From assembly GCA_963966185.1 (NCBI GenBank), contig CAWZYM010000375.1, positions 504,211 to 568,210 of the forward strand: a stretch of 64,000 nt of DNA, in the 5' to 3' direction. This document shows, piece by piece, positions 1 through 10,597 of this stretch; the stretch's first letter is position 1, and each line of letters starts with the position of its first letter. The DNA comes from Rhabditoides inermis. Taxonomy: Eukaryota; Nematoda; Chromadorea; Rhabditida; Rhabditidae. The notes beneath the pieces were generated by a model. It was given only the letters and a program-made list of their open reading frames with translations, did no database searches and was not told where the DNA came from. Both the position numbers and the translations under genes were made by a program.

Positions 1-213
1 TAAAAAATTCATATTTAATTTTTTTGAGATCTTTTCGCCTCGATACAACAAAAACGACTAACACCATTCGATTTTACGCGTTAAATCTAATTACTATGAT
101 TTTTTTTGGGAAAATCTGGTGTTGCCTTTTTTCCATCCAGAGTCCAGAGCGATGAAAATGGCCCGAAACAAAAATTTTGCGATTTTCTGCCATTTTCCAA
201 GTCTTTTGTTCAG
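1..213. other. No gene recognised at left edge
   Basis: AT-rich sequence with no reading frame I can support. It precedes the first recognisable Helitron-type exon, so it could be an intron of that relic. Confidence 0.4.
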
Positions 214-868
214 TGGTCGCGGAGGACCCGCAAGCAGAGGCTGCATCCGGTGAGTGAGAAGAGAGAGAGAGAGAGAGAGAGACCAAAAAATAAACAGATA
301 AGGATGAAATATGATATTGTTTAGCCCATTCTCCGTCTCCGACCGGTGGATCCATCGAGAAGAGAGAACTACGCGTTGAGGCTCTTGTTCAGCAACGTGA
401 AAGGAGCTGATTCGTTCAGGAAACTCGCGACTGTGAGTAGACAATATGAAATTCAAAAACAGCAAATGCGTATAATTTATCAGTGAAGAGAGGATATATA
501 TATTTATATGGAGAGTATATCTAGCGCAAGTAAGATATCATTGATTCAGGTGAACGGCCGTGTGTGCTCGACGTTCGCGGAGGCTGCGGCCAAGCTGGAC
601 CTGCTGGCGGACGACCTGCAGCTGAGAAAGGCGCTCAAGGAGGTTGCCTCTTCGGATGTGTCGCCCCGCAGAGTCGCACGCTTCTTCGTTCTTCTCCTTG
701 TTCATGGAGGACCGAGCAAGGTGAGATGATTTCTATTCTTTCTTCAGTATTGTTTGCTCTTCAGCCTGATATCGATGTATTGTCTAACAGTCACATTGCG
801 GTAAATTACAGTAATCCGCTACTGTCCTGCCCGTTTTATTTCTTTCTCTACTCCCTGTTCCCCCCCCC

Positions 869-936
<68 letters not shown>

Positions 937-1319
937 TCTCTCCCTCTCTCTCTCTCTTTCTCGATACCAGTTGTCTTTTATCATGGATAATTGTGTTGTG
1001 GGATGTTCCACTCGAGATGTTGGAAGAGAATGCGGACGCAATGTTTCTGCGCAGAGCCAAGACGGACAGACAGAGGGCCAGGCAGATGCAGATCCTCCTC
1101 GCTGCTCTTGAGGTACATCTTTTTCTGTAATTTGTTCAGAATTGCATTGAACTGTTTGAGAGTATGCTGGCCAGACACGACTGCTCGCTGGAGCAGTTCG
1201 GTCTTCCGGGCGCAGACTGGACACAGCTGGACAAGACGACACAGGACGAGGACGACTTCATCGACGACATCGTCGTGGACAAGGGGAAGACTGTGCAGCA
1301 ACTGGCCAAGGAGACCAGG
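214..1319 (+). pseudogene. Helitron Rep/helicase fragment
   Basis: Five exons can be chained: 214-249, 325-432, 550-720, 1017-1112 and 1140-1319. The first three and the last join in phase 0. The translation has the order typical of the region just before the PIF1-like ATPase of Helitron transposases: a PVDPSRRENYALRLLF block (the ER.YLRLLL motif), then NVKGADSFRKLATVNG (vkG.tSF.dLrTvnG), then TFAEAAAKLDLLADD (F.eAc..lGLL.DD), and finally SLEQFGLPGADW (the sL..fgLP block). Helitrons are rolling-circle DNA transposons. Here neither the Rep HUH motif nor the Walker A/B ATPase is present, so this is a truncated copy. The start of exon 4 is my weakest boundary: upstream sequence is open only in another phase. 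It converges on the RS/QP gene. A domesticated fragment is possible but unsupported. Confidence 0.75.
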
Positions 1320-1553
1320 GTGAGACAGTCAGACAGAGAAAGAGAAAGAGAGAGATTTAGATTGGAATGATTTATCTCGAATTGTATGGCATTGGGGGTG
1401 TTTGGAGTTTATCTTGGGTGGACTTCTTGGTGTTAGTTTCTTATGTCCTTATAAGACCTCTTTTTGAAGCTCTAAATGTTTGTGACAAACTGAGAACAAT
1501 TTCAGATTGCTAAATTTTGAATTCATGAAGTTGAAGTGGGGAAGTCAGGTATG

Positions 1554-2829
1554 TTATCGCGTCGCAGTCTCGCCCGCCTGTGGCAGGGCAAAGCCAGAGA
1601 GACCCTGTGCGGATACACGGTGTGTAACCCCCCTCCACTTCTCTCTCTCACAGGGGCTTGCACGGGAGCTTGCTGGGGAGGAGCTTGCTGGGGATGAGCT
1701 TGCTGCTGCTGAAGAAGCTGCGGGGCAGCAACCTAAACAAGTAATAAAATTTATGTATCAAATAAAATTCCCAAACCATTACAAAGGTTTCACAGACCTG
1801 GTTCGACGGCTGCTGGAGTGTATGGTGGGCTTGCACGGGAGCTTGCTGGAGAGGAGCTTGCTGGGGATGAGCTTGCTGGGGAGGAGCTTGCTGCTGCTGA
1901 AGAGGCTGCGGGGCAGCAACCTGAACACGTAATATTATTTTTAGGTATCAAATACAGTTCCCAAACCAACACAAAGGTTGCACAGACCTGGTTCGACGGC
2001 TGCTGGAGTGCATGGTAGGCTTGCACGGGAGCTTGCTGGGCTTGTACGGGAGCTTGCTGGGGAGGAGCATGCTGAAGAGAAGCATGTTGGTATGGCTGCT
2101 GCTGGAGAGGCTGCAGGGGAGCAACCTGAACACAAATTGTTATTTACAAACCAAATACGGTTTCTACGCACACGCTAAAAGTTTCACTGACCTGGGACGA
2201 GTTCTCTGTGTTGGATTGGCGGGTGGACGACGCAGATCGGCGACGCCGGGAAGAACGGGTTCTGCTTCTGATCCGACTCCTCCTCCGATGCCTTGAGCGG
2301 CTTGGAGAGCGCGTCCATCTGCTGTACGCAGTACTGCGACTGCGCGATCTCGATCTGCTGCGAGCAGCGCTCCGCTCAGTCACAATCGAGTGCGAGCGGT
2401 TGTAGTGTTTCAGGTGATGTCTGTGACTCTGAAATAAAACCAATTAAAATCTTTGCAAACCGCTGTCCGATACAAAGTGTATTTACCTTGTTTTGCCGTA
2501 CATAGCCGCGGCCACGCTCGTTTTTGTATTGCTGATGGCTGGAGTGCGCTTCATGGAGCACTCCATGAAAGTAGGCGGGCGCAGTCATTGGAGGGGGCAC
2601 CATCGAAGGAGCGATTGGATACGTGTAAGGCGGGGGAATCGTGTGCGGGTACGCTGGTGCAGCTTGAGCAAAGACATGATCTTGGCGAAAGTGATGAAAT
2701 GGCGGAGGAATGGTGGGCAGCGACGATAAACGAAACACAATTTAACCCGAAATAACATCAAGTTCAATTTATATCAAAACTAACCGGTACGGGAGCAGGA
2801 GCTCCGTACCCTAGAGACCCGTTGAACAT
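1554..2829 (-). CDS. RS-domain protein with tandemly duplicated Q/P-rich exons
   Basis: I do not recognise a named orthologue. Exon A (2829-2785) starts at ATG 2829, 30 nt after a TTTCAG that could be a trans-splice acceptor, and reads MFNGSLGYGAPAPVP. Exon B (about 2738-2487) is rich in P, Y and H (PPPYTYPIAPSMVPPP) and ends in a short RGRG stretch; its acceptor is unclear because no AG in phase is visible. Exon C (2428-2192, 79 codons) is an arginine-serine domain (RSRSRSRSRS, SRSRHRRRSRIRSRTRSS), the kind used by splicing factors for protein contacts in the nucleus. Three phase-0 exons follow (2125-1988, 1920-1798, 1732-1652), each a copy of a V-A-x-P-Q-x-L-Q-Q-Q unit with many QQAP repeats, separated by copied introns of about 60 bp. 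The last copy is cut at its 3' end by a dispersed repeat; a possible final exon ends at a TAA at 1554-1556. Nuclear RNA-processing role is inference from composition. Confidence 0.6.
1606..1650. repeat. Dispersed repeat, copy 1
   Basis: A short unit containing TACACACCGTGTATCCGCAC (read on the minus strand) next to a GAGAGAGAAGTGGAG stretch. Related copies lie at 3182-3276, 19796-19860 and 20203-20290. Here it starts exactly where the third Q/P exon copy stops resembling its siblings. Confidence 0.6.
1652..2125 (-). repeat. Tandem exon+intron duplication (three copies)
   Basis: Exons 2125-1988, 1920-1798 and 1732-1652 begin with the same V-A-(A/P)-x-Q codons and the first two end in LQQPSNQ. 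The introns between them begin GTCTGTG(A/C)AACCTTTGT and are copies too. The repeat period is about 190 bp. Every exon is a multiple of three with phase 0 at both ends. Confidence 0.8.
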
Positions 2830-3457
2830 TACTGGTTCGAACAACACAAATTTCTGAAACAAAGCTCGAAATGAAAAAAAGATCATTATCTAGTAAAAAA
2901 AATACAAACAATCATCACAAAAACAACGAAACAAAATTTTAGGTAAAATAAACACACACACACATATAATGAGCGATAATTAGAAGTGCGCCACAATACA
3001 CTATGGGAAAACCGATACTCAGTGGAACGTGCACATGTGCAAAACCAGTTATATAATGTTTTCGCGACACTTTTACATGATTTTTGTTTTTGACATGTTT
3101 CAGAAAAAAACATAAAACATGCAAAAACACAAACATCATCACTGTCAGAAACAAGTTCTAAACGACGAATCCAAGGGGTATTATTGCTCCGCCCCTTTGC
3201 GGTCTCTACACACCCCCCTCCCATATCGTACCTGTGCGGATATACGGTGTGTAACCCCCCTCCACTTCTCTCTCTATTCATAATTCCGGTTATCCAACAT
3301 TTTCCACAAACAAAGTTCATCAATACATTTATTTGAATACTTTATCTGGATGTTGACAAAAAATAAAAATATCGAAAACACGCAATACATACGACAATTA
3401 AAGTCATCAACAAATATAGAATAGGAGAACCTCAACAACACTACAGTAAACTATTTT
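2830..3457. other. Intergenic stretch with one dispersed repeat copy
   Basis: No gene seen. It holds copy 2 of the dispersed repeat (3182-3276) in the same orientation as copy 1 and a short CA tract near 2950. It separates two minus-strand genes: the RS/QP gene and the one ending at 3458. Confidence 0.5.
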
Positions 3458-3713
3458 TTAGCTCTTCTTGACCACTTTCGGATTGATATTCTTCACTTTA
3501 GCAGTTCTCTTGAGAGTTGGCCTTTTGAAGATGATACCAGCACCGCTCCCCGGCTTTGTCTGAGTGCCCGGCACATCTGGCACATTCTGGAGGCCAGGAG
3601 TCTGTATGGCAGAGTCTGAAACACAAGTTGAGAACTAGTGCAGAATTATATCCTCCCCCTCTTACCCTTCTCTCCCCCCTCCCTCCTCCCGTTCTCCCCT
3701 CTCCCCCCCCCCG

Positions 3714-3765
<52 letters not shown>

Positions 3766-3982
3766 TTTTCACTCACTGGTCGCCTTGGTGCTCGGCCTAC
3801 CTCGCATCGCACTTCCAGCACCGCTCCCCGGCTTTGTCTGAGTGCCCGGCACATCTGGCACATTCTGGAGGCCAGGAGTCTGGATGGCAGAGTCTGAAAC
3901 ACAAGTTGAGAACTAGTTCAGAATTATATCCTTCCCCTCTTACCCTTCTCTCCCTCTCCCTTCTCCCGTTTCCCCCCCCCCC

Positions 3983-4030
<48 letters not shown>

Positions 4031-5894
4031 ACTCACTGGTCGCCTTGGTGCTCGGCCTGCCTCGCATCGCACCTCCTATACTCCGGGTAGTTTGGCCGCG
4101 AACGTGCTGCTCATTTCCGACATTTCTTCCAAACTGCACGATGGAAGATGGAACACTTGGTCCCACCACTGATGTCCCACCATACCTATAGTATAAAATG
4201 AAAGTAAAGAAACGTAGAAAAAAGAGTACCTGTCGACTGATACGAGCTCTCCCAAAATAGGAGCGTTCTTCCCATTTCCGTCATCATCATCATCAACAAC
4301 AACCATTCCTTCCATACTAAACAGAAATTAGTTCAGATTTCCATAACGCATCACTTACTCATCAAAGCCGATGCCTGCGAAGATCTTTTCGTCGCTGTAA
4401 TACTGGTAATGGAAAAATACCAACACGTATTAGTTCACCTCATCGAATCCATTGAGTTTTGCGTCTGAGATGCAGTCCGCTCTTGAGACTCCTCTTCACC
4501 CGTGTCACCCGTGTGATCTCCACCCACAGTAATCGTTTCTTCGTCCACGACCTCCATCTCCGGCTCATCTGTCTCGTGCTCTTCCTCATTCTCTTCGGAA
4601 AACCTCTCTTCATTCTCATTATCTATCCTCACCGAGAGGTCGACTTGGTATCCTAAAAACATGAACACATTTCAAACATGCAACAACAAGTTACCATTAT
4701 GAGTGAGCAACTCGGATGGTAGGTTGACTTCGAGTTTCAACAGTATTTTCAGTAACTTTGCAGGAATGTAGCTGAAAAAGATCTTTTTTCCACTTGCAAT
4801 AAAGTAAATACATCAGAATATCCCGGAAACTTTGGCGGAGCTCTAGCCAGGCCACGGCTGGAAACAGTTCGGTATTGAATGTTAAAGAGTTCTAAACCAA
4901 AACAACATACATGGCAAGGAAGATCAGCTCATTGTTAGCCACGATGGCAGCGGCGTCGCTGTTGTCGCAGCAGAAGAGGTCGCATAGAAAACCTGAATTA
5001 TTTAAGTTTAACGGAAAGTAACATCAAATAAAGACTAACTAACAATGAACGGCTGATTTCCATGTTGAGTGAAGAAGGATTCCTTTCTTGTCGGGAGATG
5101 TCGTGAGCTGTCGGAGATTCCAGACATCACCGATGGACTGGAAAAAACATAATGAATACTTCGAAACACAATTAGATTATTGTTAGTTAACATGAACCAA
5201 CCTCGATCAGAAAGAATTGTACGACCTGAACCGCTCTGTCCCATGCTTCTCCGACGGCTCTCGAACCGACTTCCACCGTTCGTACAATAAGTTCAAAAGA
5301 ACGCCTGAGAGCGCACGCAAAATTGATAGTTTTAATAATTTTGCAAAAAAACTTTATTATGAAAAATCGAAAAGAACCCACTGCGAAAGTATCGCGTGTT
5401 TTGCGTCCAGTACTCCACATGAGGCGCCACGAGAACTCTCACATTTTCGATACCCTCACAGTTGGTACGTTCCTTGTTTTGTCTGGAAATGTGCTGTCAC
5501 GTTTCAAGATCGCAAGCTCTGATCGGAGCTGATCTCTCTAATAATAACAACATTATTAAACAAACAATAGTACTTATCTCACCTCGACAGCAAATCCGAT
5601 GAAAGAGTGAAGTACGAAACGCTCGAAGTCAGACATAGCAAGGTTTTCCAAAAGAGGGTTTATCAGAAAGCTATATGATCGTGCCCTCCCAGCGGGTTTC
5701 CATCGAAACAGTAAAGAGCCTAAAACAATTGAGATAAATACTTTTTACATCTCTAACCTTGATGTCGTCGAGCTCTTCTCATGCCGCGATTCTTCGCATC
5801 ACTTCTTCGCCAATTCCATGGGGAGTGTGTTGGAGAAGATCTTCCTGGAATCACTTGAGAATTTAGGAAAACGTACAGTATTACCCACCTCCAT
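3458..5894 (-). CDS. Unrecognised 15-exon protein with acidic and basic repeat tail
   Basis: Fifteen exons can be chained from ATG 5894 to TAA 3458: 5894-5889, 5844-5758, 5719-5583, 5493-5378, 5304-5202, 5137-5044, 4992-4907, 4891-4812, 4771-4695, 4652-4439, 4394-4359, 4316-4230, 4185-4037, 3893-3777, 3615-3458. Splice phases agree for nearly all joins; the 4907/4891 join is uncertain. The first half is helix-like (SDFERFVLHSFIGFAVE, WNLRQLTTSPDKKG, FLCDLFCCDNSDAAAIV). A Glu/Asp-rich block follows in exon 10, then DDDDDG in exon 12, then two near-identical exons (QTPGLQNVPDVPGTQTKPGS) and a lysine-rich end (KRPTLKRTAKVKN...VVKKS). The acidic/basic tail suggests a nuclear scaffold protein, but I cannot name it. 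Two lesions sit near the 5' end: an in-frame TGA at 5779-5781 and an apparent one-base loss near 5665-5669. Either this copy is decaying or these are assembly errors. Confidence 0.6.
3541..4070 (-). repeat. 279-bp tandem duplication covering one exon and its GA-rich intron
   Basis: The block that starts CACCGCTCCCCGGCTTTG at 3541 recurs at 3820, an offset of 279 bp. It contains one whole exon of the gene above plus an intron with a (CT)n tract. The duplicated exon has phase 1 at both ends, so the frame survives. Confidence 0.8.
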
Positions 5895-6058
5895 ATTTTG
5901 CGATCTCTGTCCTCGAAAACTCTGAAACGCAATTGGTATTTCGTTAAATAAGTATTGCAGAAAAGATAATCATATGGTTGTAACCACTTACAAATATACA
6001 ATTTCGAACAACTCACAAATTTACAACCCCCCTTTTATACAAAAATACACCTTATTTA

Positions 6059-6148
6059 CTCGCATCTCTCTGCCCACTCGCATCTCTCTGCCCACTCGCA
6101 TCTCTCTGCCCACTCGCATCTCTCTGCCCACTCGCATCTCTCTGCCCG
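6059..6148 (+). repeat. 18-bp minisatellite, five copies
   Basis: Five head-to-tail copies of CACTCGCATCTCTCTGCC. It lies about 120 bp before ORF1 of the LINE and is probably part of that element's 5' untranslated region. Confidence 0.85.
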
Positions 6149-6270
6149 CAGCGAGCGGTTGTTTCCTTCTTATTTCCGGCGCGCGCACCTCTCTCACCCG
6201 TCTCTTAGAATCTATTCCATCCCTATTTCCGTCCATGTTTTGATTTTGCCCTGCTTCTGCTTTCCCGCTT

Positions 6271-7218
6271 ATGGACGGTTGTAACAAGCGTGCGCGACTC
6301 TCTTCCCCTATTCTGCCACCCGAGATGGAGCTGGGCTCGTCCCCATCATCTGCCGATCTGACCACCTTGGTCGACCAGATCGATGTTGTCCTCAAGGAGG
6401 ACACGCTCTCTCCCACTATGGCTCTCTTGTTCCGTTGTGTTTCTGCTCTTATGAAACGTGCCGATGCGCCTGTCCCCACTCCGCCTCCGGCACCGATCGA
6501 TCGCGAGGCGATTCGATCGATTGCCGAGGAATGTATTGCCGAGAAAGACCGTTCTCACTATGCCGTTCTGATTGGAATGCCCGAGAGGTTCGATCCCGAT
6601 CCTAACGCCCGTGTCAATGCTGATTTCGATCGTGTCTGTGGCATCGCGGGTGCTATTGGTTTGGAGTACCGTGTTCTCGACGTGTTCCGCGCGGGCAAAC
6701 GAGATGGCAAGCCGCGAGTCACCAAGGTCAAATTCTCCAATTCCAACGCTGCCTCTATGTTCATCCGTCTCGTGCAGAAAAACAAGCGCACTCTTTCTTG
6801 TCTCAAGGGTATGCATGCGCGCCCGTCTATGCCCGTTGAGGAACGCACTGCCCTCAAGGCACTGCAGGTCGAGTGCACGGACAAGCGCAAGGCCACCGGC
6901 AAGGACTGGGTCATCTATGGGGGTGTGATCACTCTGCGTGAGAACATCTCTGACCTGAAAAAGCAGCTCGCCCGTAAGGTCGACGATGACTCGGCCCCTG
7001 CCTCTCTCGCCATTCCTCGCTCGCAGTCACTTGCCACCGGCGCTAACGCGCAGCCTCTCCCTCTCACCACTCCCCCTCTCGGCTCGCGCGGTTTCACCTA
7101 GGCGTCGGCCGCTCCCCCGCAGCCGATCGACCATGTGATGGACTCCTCTTCTAGTGTTCCCTCTCCGGAGGTGCCCACTGTGGAGGAGACGCCGTCGTTG
7201 CAGCCAAAAAACCACTAG
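6271..7218 (+). pseudogene. LINE-A ORF1, split by one stop codon
   Basis: ATG 6271 opens a 276-codon frame that ends in TAG at 7099-7101. The same frame then continues open to TAG 7216-7218 (...VPTVEETPSLQPKNH), which suggests that the first TAG is a mutation. ORF1 proteins of LINEs bind the element RNA and chaperone it. Visible features are a P-rich linker (PTPPPAPIDR), a conserved core with KVKFSNSNAASMF, and a segment VEERTALKALQVEC...VIYGGVITLRE that resembles the ER..L..E...RN..G...I..G.I pattern of CR1-type ORF1. LINE-B has a matching segment. The tail overlaps the start of ORF2 in another frame. Confidence 0.65.
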
Positions 7219-10016
7219 CGCGTCATGCAACAGCACTTTCCTCTTGTCTCAATTTGTTCTATTTCAATGCCAGGTCTATTGTAAACAAAATTCATTTTCT
7301 TCATGCACACATGTCACTGTATAAGCCCGATATTTATGTGATTGTTGAGTCGTTTCTTTGCAAATCAATTGTTGATAGTGAGCTCACTCGCGATATGCCC
7401 TATCTCGTCATGCGCAAGGATAGAAACCGCCACGGTGGTGGTGTACTTGTTGTTGGTGCGTGATCATTTTGTTGTGAACCGCGTGAAACTCTCCCTGAAA
7501 AGTAGCTATGATGTGTTAGCCTTTGATTTGTCGTGCGCTATGAAATTCCGTTTTATATGTGTTTATCGCCCTCCTTCGACTGTCGCATCCGCCGATGAAT
7601 CTCTCACTGACGCGCTCTCTGACCTACTCACTTGCGATCACACCCAAATTGTCGTAGGTGATTTCAATGTCGACCCTACTTTTGATTCCAAATACTCTCG
7701 TTTTCGCGATCTCTGGTCCTCATCCGACATCACTCACTGCGTGTCCACTCCAACCCGTCAGAACCGCACAATCGATTGGCTTTTGACAAATGCCCCAACC
7801 GTGGTGAGCGCTGAGGTGACTGACCGTTTTTGCCATTTGAATGATCATCTCTCTATCACTGCCACAATCAGCTGCCCCTCAATTCCGCCTGTTATGAAAC
7901 AATATCCCAATTTTCACACAGCTGATTTTGATGCAATCGGTCACTCTCTGCGCGCCACCGACTGGTTTGAACTGTTTGAGCACTGTTCTAGTATGGATGA
8001 AATGTATGCGCTTTTCGTGTCAACTGTGATAACTATTCTCGCTAAGGACGTCCCTTTCAAGCGTCAGAAATCTAAGTGGCAGTCGTACCCCGACCACATT
8101 CGCAACCTGTTCCGTCAAAAAGCGCAATTGTTTGATCGTGGTTTGTCGAATGATCCCCTGTACGCGCGAGTCTGTTTCGATCTCACACGCCACTTGAGAC
8201 GCTATGAGAAAAGTAAACAAAACAGCAGTTCCTCAAGGGTAACCGCACGTTCCACGCGTTTGTGTCCTCTATCGTGAAGCCGAAATCATCTCTCCCTATT
8301 CGAATGCAATCACTGACTGGAGAAATCATCCACCGCGATAGTGATAAGGCCTCTGCTTTCTCCCAGTTCTTTGAGTCAGTGTTCGTTAGAGAAAACACAG
8401 CTATTCCATCACTCCTCCCTCGCACCACCGCTACTTTCGAGATGCCGCCTCTATTCCCATCCGATGTGGCCCCCTTCCTACGACGCCTTAAACAATCGTG
8501 CTCGTTACCCGCAGACTGTATCCCTCCCATTGTGTTGAAAAAATGCGCCCGCGATTTCTCGTCTCCCTTGTCAATCATTTTCAACATATCATTGCGCGAA
8601 GGGATGATTCCAACTGCATGGAAGCGGGCACATGTCACACCAATTTTGAAACTCGGTGGCGAGGCAAGTGTAGTGAGTGCGTATAGACCGATCTCTATCT
8701 GTTCTGCTCTCTCCAAGGTATTAGAACGAATGATCAGGAAACATCTTATACACTTTCTCGAGTCCAGGTCTCTACTTTCTCATGAACAACATGGTTTCCG
8801 AAGCAAACGGTCAGTGACATCTCAAATGTTATTGTGTTTTGATGACTGGACTCGAGTGAGTGCATCTGGTATGGTGACCGACATAGTGTATTTCGATTTT
8901 AGAAAAGCATTCGACAAGGTGAATCTCGAGAAGTTGTTGAGCAAGTGTGAGTCTTTCGGTATTCGCGGTGTGATGTTAGAATGGGTACGGTCGTTCTTAT
9001 ATGATCGAGATTTTACTGTAAGGGTGAATGACAGTTTTTCCGAAGCCGCGAAATCACCATCTGGAGTGCCTCAGGGTACAGTTTTGGGACCAATTTTATT
9101 CATCATGTACGTCACAGGTATTGAGATCGGTCTACCAAAAGGCATTCAATTTCAAGCTTTCGCAGATGATATCAAAATATACATTTCTTACCATCTAAAA
9201 ACAGCTGATACCGCGCACCTCACACTACAAGCAGCGATCAACCACATTCGAAGATGGGCGCATGAGTGGCAGCTTGAATTAGCCGAGTCAAAGTGTAGTG
9301 TAGTGCATTTGGGGAAGGCCAACCCTTGTCATGAGTACTCGCTCGGTGATGAGAGGCTGTCTAGTTGCGAGCGCGTGCGCGATCTCGGCTTGCAAGTCGA
9401 TTCCACTGCCAACCCATGTCTCAACGCTACCGTGCGGGCTCAATCTGGCATGGCGCGGGCTCGCCTTCTTCTGCGCTCAATCACCACATGCGACCAGTCC
9501 GTGCTCACCTCGCTTTTCAAAACTTATGTACTACCCGTTGTTGAGTTTGCTTCACCGGTCTGGAGCCCACACCTCTTGAAAGATATACGAGCGCTGGAAA
9601 AAGTGCAACGCTATTTCACCCGAATCCTCTTTTACCGTGTGTTCCCTTCCGATCAATACCCCCTCGCAATGCCAGACTACTCTATCCGGTTGAAGCTGTT
9701 AGGACTCACCAGTCTATGTGAACGGCGTGCTCGTAGTGACATCGTGTTTGCACACAAAATGTATAAAGGGCTTGTTGCTATTCCATTTTCAACACTGTTT
9801 CGCATCAAACCGAGTCGCGGGCGCACAGGCGGTTTCGCGTTTCATATCAAGGCTACCAGATCCACGCTACTACACAATTCATATGCTCTCCGAACGGCGC
9901 GATTCATTCTCGCACTAACCAAGGCACATCCAGGCATATTCAGAAAACGGCACTCGCTATTTGTGAAAGCTCTATCACGCATTGATCTATCTAAGACACT
10001 CAATCTCAAACACTAA
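7215..10016 (+). pseudogene. LINE-A ORF2 (endonuclease + reverse transcriptase), two frameshifts
   Basis: The protein begins with the endonuclease block FNARSIVNKIHFLHAHM. It changes frame near 7455, continues through VVGDFNVDP (catalytic GDFN) and LNDHLSI (the S/N-D-H motif), changes frame again near 8225 and then stays open to TAA 10014-10016. Reverse-transcriptase motifs are in order: AYRPISICS, YFDFRKAFDKV, SGVPQGTVLGP and AFADDIKIY (the catalytic ADD). The C-terminal domain has the usual thumb region. Together these would nick target DNA and copy the RNA in place. Two frameshifts show that the copy is dead. Confidence 0.85.
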
Positions 10017-10597
10017 GGACCCTGTCCTGTTTCGAATATCTTTTGCATACATGTTCAGTGTTTTATTTGTTTGTGCTGTCTAGTTTGTGTCGTTCGTTGT
10101 GTGTTTGTACGCCCGTACTGTCTTGGCGTATCGCTGGCTCAACTTCACTCCGGCTGCTCTCTGGTGGTCAGCACTCATTCATGACGGTCGACGGCTCGGC
10201 CCTCTTTCACCTCCCTCCATACACACCACTCGAGAAGAGATGCCCTTAGATCCCCGCCACCATACTCCCCCGTCGACCCGTCGTGCTCTCACTACCAGAA
10301 CACTTTCCATCCAATCACGCACTCACTCCCACACAGACGATGCATATAGTTCTATCATCTTTTCAATTAAATATTATGGATTTGCTAGACGCTCAATTAC
10401 AGTGAGACAAGGTAGAGTGATGGTTGTCGAATGTGCGCTCGTTTCCTAGTGCACACCTCGCGGTCGTGCAAGCGGTTCCCTCCGCCGCTCCTCACCCTCC
10501 ACCAAGGCTGGGGGCGTGTGCCACAAACGTACCAGATCTCTTCCTCTCTCACCTTCCCCGCTTCTTCATTAAATTGATTGCTTCGGGTTATTTTTTA

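Noticed and set aside
3458..5894. Virilizer-type m6A-complex subunit
   Set aside because: Considered because of helix-rich start and low-complexity tail, but no specific motif could be matched.
6358..6914. Minus-strand frames opposite LINE-A ORF1
   Set aside because: Shadow frames of a GC-rich coding strand; the plus strand has the recognisable ORF1.
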